From NCBI GenBank assembly GCA_000023725.1, contig CP001673.1, forward strand, positions 2,490,342 to 2,554,341: a DNA stretch of 64,000 bases, given 5' to 3'. The stretch's first letter is position 1. Each line of letters begins with the position of its first letter. This DNA comes from Flavobacteriaceae bacterium 3519-10. Lineage in GTDB: Bacteria > Bacteroidota > Bacteroidia > Flavobacteriales > Weeksellaceae. The position numbers and the translations under genes were made by a program. Below, piece after piece: positions 59,752-64,000 of this stretch. Under the pieces are notes generated by a model. It had not been told where the DNA came from and did no database searches. It saw nothing but the letters and a program-made list of their open reading frames with translations.

Positions 59752-60168
59752 ATGAGTCTAACAATAGAAATACACAGTTTTTCATATAAAAAAGGCGGAA
59801 TACCCGCTGATCCAAGCGGAAACGGCGGCGGATTTACTTTTGATTGCCGCGGAATCCTTAATCCAGGCCGCATTGAAGAATATAAAGCACAAACCGGCTG
59901 CGACCTTCCTGTAAAGGAGTTCCTCGAATCGCAAACCGACATGCCCAAATTTCTCGAACTCGTGAAACAGATCGTCTCGATCAACATCGAAAACTATCTC
60001 GGACGCAACTTCGAAAACCTCCAAATCAGTTTCGGCTGTACCGGCGGACAGCACCGATCGGTTTACTGTGCCGAAAAAATTGCCGCTTACATCCGTGAAA
60101 CTTATCCCCAGGCAACGGTATTGCTTCAGCACGATGAGCAACCCCAACTTAACAGGGCTTTCGCCTAA
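59752..60168 (+). CDS. Stand-alone RapZ C-terminal domain protein
   Basis: This 138-residue protein corresponds to the C-terminal half of RapZ. Conserved stretches are SFSYKKGGIPADP (10-22), FDCRGILNPGR (30-40) and FGCTGGQHRSVYCAEKIA (94-111). In E. coli the C-terminal domain of RapZ binds glucosamine-6-phosphate and RNA; the N-terminal nucleotide-binding kinase-like domain is absent here. Placed between the AmgK-like kinase and the MurU-like transferase, it may sense or bind an amino-sugar phosphate. This role is inferred from family and context. Confidence 0.87.
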   Translation: MSLTIEIHSFSYKKGGIPADPSGNGGGFTFDCRGILNPGRIEEYKAQTGCDLPVKEFLESQTDMPKFLELVKQIVSINIENYLGRNFENLQISFGCTGGQHRSVYCAEKIAAYIRETYPQATVLLQHDEQPQLNRAFA

Positions 60169-60200
60169 GTAAGAAATCCCTCAGAGTAAAAAAGTATCCG

Positions 60201-60914
60201 ATGAAAGCTTTAATTTTTGCCGCGGGCAAAGGAACCCGTCTTAAGCCTTTTACAGATCATCATCCGAAAGCGATGGCGACTGTAAACGGCGTACCTCTTC
60301 TTGAACGCAACATCCAATATGTGCAGAGTTTCGGCATCAACGATTTTGTGATCAACATTCACCATTTCGGCTCTCAAATCAGAGAATTTTTAGACAAGGC
60401 AAACAATTTCGGCGCAAATATTGAAATTTCAGACGAGAAAGACGAACTGCTTGAAACGGGTGGCGGACTGGTTTTTGCAAGGAAGTTTCTGGATCATGGC
60501 GAAGATTTTCTGATCCTTAATGCTGATATCTTAACCGATCTAAACCTTAACGAATTCATCAGCTATCATCAGAAGAACAAAGCTTTCGCTACTTTAGCGG
60601 TTTCGGAGCGGAAAAGTTCAAGAAAATTACTGTTCAATTCTGATATGATTTTACGCGGCTGGCTGAATTCTGATACCGGCGAAAAAAAGTTGGCAGATTC
60701 AGATGAAAACCTGAAACCACTAGCTTTCAGTGGAATACACTGCATTAATCCTGTAATATTTAATAAAATCACACGGACAGGCAAGTTTTCGATCATGGAA
60801 GAATATCTGGATCTGATGCAGACTGAGCAGATTCGCGGTTATGAACATCACGCAAAACTGATCGATGTCGGAAGACCGGAATCGGTGCTGGAAGCTGAAA
60901 AACTATTTAAATGA
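60201..60914 (+). CDS. MurU-like sugar-1-phosphate nucleotidyltransferase
   Basis: This 237-residue protein has the nucleotidyltransferase signature LIFAAGKGTRLKPFTDHHPK (residues 4-23), the acidic metal site in FLILNADILTDLN, and ETGGGLVFA. The size and lack of a C-terminal beta-helix match MurU, which makes UDP-MurNAc from MurNAc-1-phosphate, or related GDP-mannose/UDP-sugar enzymes. With the kinase upstream it would complete a sugar to UDP-sugar salvage route in the cytoplasm. Confidence 0.88.
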   Translation: MKALIFAAGKGTRLKPFTDHHPKAMATVNGVPLLERNIQYVQSFGINDFVINIHHFGSQIREFLDKANNFGANIEISDEKDELLETGGGLVFARKFLDHGEDFLILNADILTDLNLNEFISYHQKNKAFATLAVSERKSSRKLLFNSDMILRGWLNSDTGEKKLADSDENLKPLAFSGIHCINPVIFNKITRTGKFSIMEEYLDLMQTEQIRGYEHHAKLIDVGRPESVLEAEKLFK

Positions 60915-60923
60915 CAAATCAAC

Positions 60924-61682
60924 ATGAGTAAGATACCGAGAGGCAAAGGCACGACGCACGAGGCGGCCGGAGACGAGTTTGAAATTGACCAAAAAGTTCA
61001 GCGCTCATTCACTGAGCAGACCTGGGATGCCACGATTACCAAAGACAGCTGGATGGTTTTTAAAATCATGGCTGAATTTGTGGACGGGTATGAAAAGCTC
61101 GCGAAAATTGGTCCCTGCGTCTCTATTTTTGGTTCTGCGCGGTTGAAACCCGAAGATCCTTATTACGAAATGGCCGTTGAAATCGCCGAAAAAATTACCG
61201 ATATCGGTTTCGGAGTGATCACAGGCGGTGGCCCCGGAATTATGGAAGCCGGCAACAAAGGCGCCAGAAACGGCGGCGGTAAATCCATCGGGCTCAACAT
61301 CGAACTGCCTTTTGAGCAGCACTTCAATCCGTATATCGACAAAGGATTTAACATGGATTTCGATTATTTCTTCGTGAGGAAAGTGATGTTCGTGAAATAT
61401 TCTCAGGGATTTATCGTGATGCCTGGCGGTTTCGGAACTTTAGACGAACTTACCGAGGCAATTACGCTTATTCAGACCAACAAAATCGGGAAGTTTCCGA
61501 TCGTGCTTGTTGGCACTGAATTCTGGAGTGGTCTGCTCGAATGGTTTCAGAAAACACTCCTTAAAACCGGAATGATTTCTGAAGCAGATCTTAAGCTTTA
61601 CAGAATCGTAGATACCGCGGACGACGCTGTTGCTCACATTAAAGCTTTTTACGATAAATACACGGTTAACGTGAACTTTTAA
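60924..61682 (+). CDS. LOG family protein (Rossmann fold, TIGR00730-like)
   Basis: This 252-residue protein has the nucleotide-binding GGGPGIMEA (101-109) and the LOG signature PGGFGTLDE (167-175). Family members release free base from nucleoside monophosphates (cytokinin-activating in plants); in bacteria they act on AMP or related nucleotides, or remain uncharacterised. It starts 9 nt after the MurU-like gene and is probably in the same transcript. Start ATG 60924 gives MSKIPRGKG. Confidence 0.92.
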   Translation: MSKIPRGKGTTHEAAGDEFEIDQKVQRSFTEQTWDATITKDSWMVFKIMAEFVDGYEKLAKIGPCVSIFGSARLKPEDPYYEMAVEIAEKITDIGFGVITGGGPGIMEAGNKGARNGGGKSIGLNIELPFEQHFNPYIDKGFNMDFDYFFVRKVMFVKYSQGFIVMPGGFGTLDELTEAITLIQTNKIGKFPIVLVGTEFWSGLLEWFQKTLLKTGMISEADLKLYRIVDTADDAVAHIKAFYDKYTVNVNF

Positions 61683-61689
61683 TTGGCAT

Positions 61690-61697
61690 TATATTTG
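61690..61697 (+). promoter_or_regulatory. -7 promoter element for the DUF6702 gene
   Basis: TATATTTG lies 27 nt before ATG 61725. It excludes a longer in-frame start at 61683. Confidence 0.5.
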
Positions 61698-61724
61698 AGC
61701 CGAACAACTATCATGATACATAAA

Positions 61725-62195
61725 ATGAAAAAATTTCTACATATACCGGCATTCCTCCTATTGATGGTCATTATGAGTTTTGGGGCTGCCGATTTTTACT
61801 CCTCAATGACGAAGGTTGATTATGTAGAAGGAAGCAAAACACTAAAATTCACCACTAAACTGAATACGCAGCATATTTCCGATGCGATTAAAATAAACCC
61901 GAATACCACCGGTTTTGAAGCAGAAGTGAAAAAATACGTAAATAATAACTTTGATCTGTTTATAAACGGAGGTTCAAAAACACTCACCTTCACCGGAAGC
62001 CAGGTAAATGGTGAATCGACATGGGTTTATTTTGAAGCAGGGGGAGTTACCGATGTGAACACGATAAAAATTAAAAACACCATTTTACTCAGCACCTTCC
62101 CAAAGCAGTTTAATCTTGTAAATATCGCCTACAAAGGCAACCAGAAAACAATGAATTTCCAGCGCGGAAAAGAGGTGAATGAGGTAAGCTTTTAA
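61725..62195 (+). CDS. DUF6702 family secreted protein
   Basis: The 156-residue product has a signal peptide (KKFLHIPAFLLLMVIMSFGA) and a beta-rich body that starts DFYSSMTKVDYVEGSKTLKF and ends with KQFNLVNIAYKGNQKTMNF. It matches my memory of the flavobacterial DUF6702 family of periplasmic or surface proteins, whose function is unknown. The start could instead be ATG 61713, four codons upstream. A terminator follows. Confidence 0.8.
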   Translation: MKKFLHIPAFLLLMVIMSFGAADFYSSMTKVDYVEGSKTLKFTTKLNTQHISDAIKINPNTTGFEAEVKKYVNNNFDLFINGGSKTLTFTGSQVNGESTWVYFEAGGVTDVNTIKIKNTILLSTFPKQFNLVNIAYKGNQKTMNFQRGKEVNEVSF

Positions 62196-62224
62196 AAAAG
62201 CATAACAGATAAGAGATAAATAGA

Positions 62225-62250
62225 AGAGTTCCTTTGGGAGCTCTTTTTTT
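62225..62250 (+). terminator. Rho-independent terminator after the DUF6702 gene
   Basis: The stem AGAGTTCC/GGAGCTCT (62225-62244, one wobble pair, 4-nt loop) is followed by a T run. Confidence 0.85.
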
Positions 62251-62380
62251 GTGTCCTAAATGCAAACGCTGCATTAAAACCAAACCTTCAAAAAGATTCC
62301 ATATCTGCGTGAATTGAATACTGTACACAAGCGGAGAGCCCATTAAAAAAATGCTCTAGTCTTCCGCTGCTATACATCTG

Positions 62381-62417
62381 TTCGCAAAAAAAAGGGCTGC
62401 AAAACTGCAACCCTTTT
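62381..62417 (-). terminator. Rho-independent terminator after the DUF5689 gene
   Basis: AAAAGGGTTGCA/TGCAGCCCTTTT (62390-62417, one wobble pair, 4-nt loop) is followed on the minus strand by a T run. It lies 20 nt past the stop codon. Confidence 0.85.
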
Positions 62418-62437
62418 AATTTGATATTTAAATCTGA

Positions 62438-64000
62438 TTATTTTGAACCTTTCACTGCGAAGTTATCTACTTCCCAAGTGGTGGATGAACCTGCAACAGA
62501 AGTATATTTGAAGGCAAATACCACTTCTTTGTTAAGATAGCTTTTCAGACTCACGCGACCTGATCCTACGAACCCTGAGAATCCGTTAAGGTCAGTGTCA
62601 AGTGCGGCGTTTAGTTTAGTCCAGCTTGTTGTTCCCACGGTACCGGTGTAATTTTCTGTAACATAAAGTTCAAGCGGGTTACCTGTGAAACGTCCGTCGG
62701 TTTCGAAAGATACATAAGCATCAGTAAATCCTGTGATGGTGATTTTTTTGGAAACCAACCAATCTTCGTTTACAACTCGGTTACCATCCATAATGGCGCT
62801 CGGTCTTGGGTTACCAAATGTTGTGGTGGCCCAAACCTGAGTACCTGCCACGTTAACAGCTGTCCAGTTAGCTAGCGTATCGAAACCATCAGTAAAAATG
62901 GAAGTGAAAGTAGCCGGCACAGTACCATCGCAGCGCGGATCGTCGAAATCTGCATTATACTGAAAAGGAATCCATAACTGATAAACACCGTTAAAGATGC
63001 TTACAATTGCATACAGATCGCCTTTGCCACCATCGATCTCAGCACCTGCGAAAGTCGCGAAATGGCTGGTTCTAAGGATTATTTTGTTGCCCTGGCAATC
63101 TTCGATGTTACGGTTTGTAGGTGATCCGGAAGCATAAGGCTTGCCTAAATCTGCGTCAGCGAACTGCACATTTTTAATCTTCACCCATCTTCCAACATCA
63201 GCAGTAGTCAATTGAGTGATGGTTCTTTCTGTAGGAACAACCGCCGTAGCCGGTTTTTTGCTGTCGAAGAAATGCTTGTAAACATCCACTTCAAGAACCT
63301 GCCCGATGTTTCCGTTAAACGGAACGCCTAACTGAATTTCGCCCGCATTAGCACCGGTGTACAATCCTTTAAGTTTAATATAAAGCTCTTTTCCAACTTT
63401 GAATCTTTCATCCTGGAAAAGGTCGTTTTTGTTGATATTAATACGGATTGCTCCGGTTGCGTCTTCAACATAGATATATTTGAAGAGGTTACCGGTTTCA
63501 TCATTCGCCGTTACCTTCGCTTTTAACAGGTAATCTCCGTTGATCTGACCTAAGGCGCCAGTGTAAAGCTGTTTCACTTCTGCTACGGTTTTAACCGTAA
63601 GCGCTGATTCATTCAGTACACACGGATCGCTAGTGATGCCATCTTTCCTTGGGAAATTCCTCATGTCCGCAAGGTCAGCAAGTTTGTTGATGTACATCTG
63701 ATAACTCGCGTTGAACTTACTGAAGATACCGATGAAAGTTCCTCTTCCCGCAGGCAACATCTGATTTGCAAATGAAGCGAAACCACTGTTTCTAACCACT
63801 CTAGTGGTAGCAGAAGTAGTAGGGTCGTTCAACTGTCGGTCTACGCTTGTGCCCGCAGGCGCGAAAACTGAACAAAGGGCTTTTACATCGAATTCAGCAT
63901 TAGGAATCTGAATCAGACAGCCTAAATATTTATCATTGGATGCATTCATGTCGGCAAGCGTCATTACTTTCGGTACAATTGGCGCTGCTGCTTCACAGGA
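62438..64000 (-). CDS. DUF5689 domain surface protein with choice-of-anchor J-like C-terminus, 5' part off the window
   Basis: The frame is open to the right edge: upstream of an internal ATG at 63964 the coding sequence continues with SCEAAAPIVPKV, so the true start lies outside the window and this is a partial gene (about 520 residues shown). The visible part contains the end of one DUF5689 module (KYLGCLIQIPNAEFD to SYQMYINKL), then a full second one (SALTVKTVAEVKQLYTGALG to GVYQLWIPFQYN), with the equivalent segment GRWVKIKNVQFAD. The last 165 residues look like a choice-of-anchor J jelly-roll (FTDGFDTLANWTAVN to WEVDNFAVKGSK). Such proteins are secreted or surface-anchored; the ligand is unknown. 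Confidence 0.9.
   Translation of the reverse strand, partial: SCEAAAPIVPKVMTLADMNASNDKYLGCLIQIPNAEFDVKALCSVFAPAGTSVDRQLNDPTTSATTRVVRNSGFASFANQMLPAGRGTFIGIFSKFNASYQMYINKLADLADMRNFPRKDGITSDPCVLNESALTVKTVAEVKQLYTGALGQINGDYLLKAKVTANDETGNLFKYIYVEDATGAIRININKNDLFQDERFKVGKELYIKLKGLYTGANAGEIQLGVPFNGNIGQVLEVDVYKHFFDSKKPATAVVPTERTITQLTTADVGRWVKIKNVQFADADLGKPYASGSPTNRNIEDCQGNKIILRTSHFATFAGAEIDGGKGDLYAIVSIFNGVYQLWIPFQYNADFDDPRCDGTVPATFTSIFTDGFDTLANWTAVNVAGTQVWATTTFGNPRPSAIMDGNRVVNEDWLVSKKITITGFTDAYVSFETDGRFTGNPLELYVTENYTGTVGTTSWTKLNAALDTDLNGFSGFVGSGRVSLKSYLNKEVVFAFKYTSVAGSSTTWEVDNFAVKGSK

Noticed and set aside
61683-61724. Start of the DUF6702 gene at 61683
   Set aside because: The -7 promoter element lies at 61690-61697 inside that extension, and a good signal peptide starts at 61725.
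63962-64000. SCE motif at the right edge read as a lipoprotein signal of the DUF5689 protein
   Set aside because: The following residues align with the inside of a DUF5689 module, so the Cys is internal and the true start is further upstream outside the window.
1-64000. CRISPR arrays, tRNA or rRNA genes, integrases, transposases
   Set aside because: No regularly spaced repeats, cloverleaf-like sequences or recombinase motifs were seen in the intergenic regions or coding regions on reading both strands.

Overview
The window looks like chromosomal DNA of a Bacteroidota member in the Flavobacteriia, most like Chryseobacterium or Kaistella (Weeksellaceae). Four things point there: SusC/SusD-type outer membrane transport, the Bacteroidota promoter element TAnnTTTG (with or without an upstream TTG/TTTG) before many genes, no obvious Shine-Dalgarno sequences, and marker families such as XrtF exosortase, DUF5689, DUF6702 and GH3-type synthetases. 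No rRNA, tRNA, CRISPR array, transposase or phage module was recognised.

Layout. 1-7.5 kb (minus): the 5' part of one SusC-like receptor, cut by the left edge, then a complete SusC-SusD pair. 7.8-12.5 kb (minus): the rimP-nusA-infB transcription/translation operon. 12.7-30.3 kb (mostly plus): a surface polysaccharide locus with UDP-glucose dehydrogenase, a Wzm/Wzt-type ABC exporter, an FkbM methyltransferase, eleven glycosyltransferases or glycosyltransferase-like proteins, and two left-handed beta-helix acyltransferases. 30.4-33.8 kb (plus): a compact inorganic-carbon cassette of beta-carbonic anhydrase, small secreted protein, SulP anion transporter and second beta-carbonic anhydrase. 33.8-38.8 kb (minus): pth, a lipoprotein, and mfd. 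39-41.5 kb (plus): one lipoprotein followed by a tandemly duplicated lipoprotein/outer-membrane-barrel gene pair. 41.5-47 kb: a GH3 family protein, an SMR exporter, an MFS transporter, dnaB and rnhA. 47-51 kb: a nitroreductase, then nadB, a 3-mercaptopyruvate-type sulfurtransferase and nadC. 51.2-56 kb: a large Oar-like TonB-dependent receptor, a four-helix membrane protein, and asd. 56.1-58.1 kb: a CDF metal exporter facing an XrtF exosortase with its partner protein. 58.2-62.2 kb (plus): an AmgK-like sugar kinase, a GxxExxY protein, a stand-alone RapZ C-terminal domain, a MurU-like nucleotidyltransferase, a LOG family protein and a DUF6702 protein. 62.4-64 kb (minus): the C-terminal part of a DUF5689 protein, cut by the right edge.

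How the genes work together. Most of the window is core metabolism plus cell-envelope functions. The polysaccharide locus would supply UDP-glucuronate, assemble a decorated glycan in the cytoplasm and export it by the ABC route. The carbonic-anhydrase/SulP cassette probably imports or interconverts bicarbonate. The kinase/RapZ-C/nucleotidyltransferase group resembles peptidoglycan amino-sugar salvage (sugar to sugar-1-phosphate to UDP-sugar) with a possible built-in amino-sugar sensor. The most unusual signals are that group, the XrtF pair without an obvious substrate, the duplicated lipoprotein/barrel pairs, a promoter-spacer inverted repeat shared by both susC genes, and eight or more genes whose -7 promoter element ends only 3-7 nt before the start codon, which predicts leaderless mRNAs.
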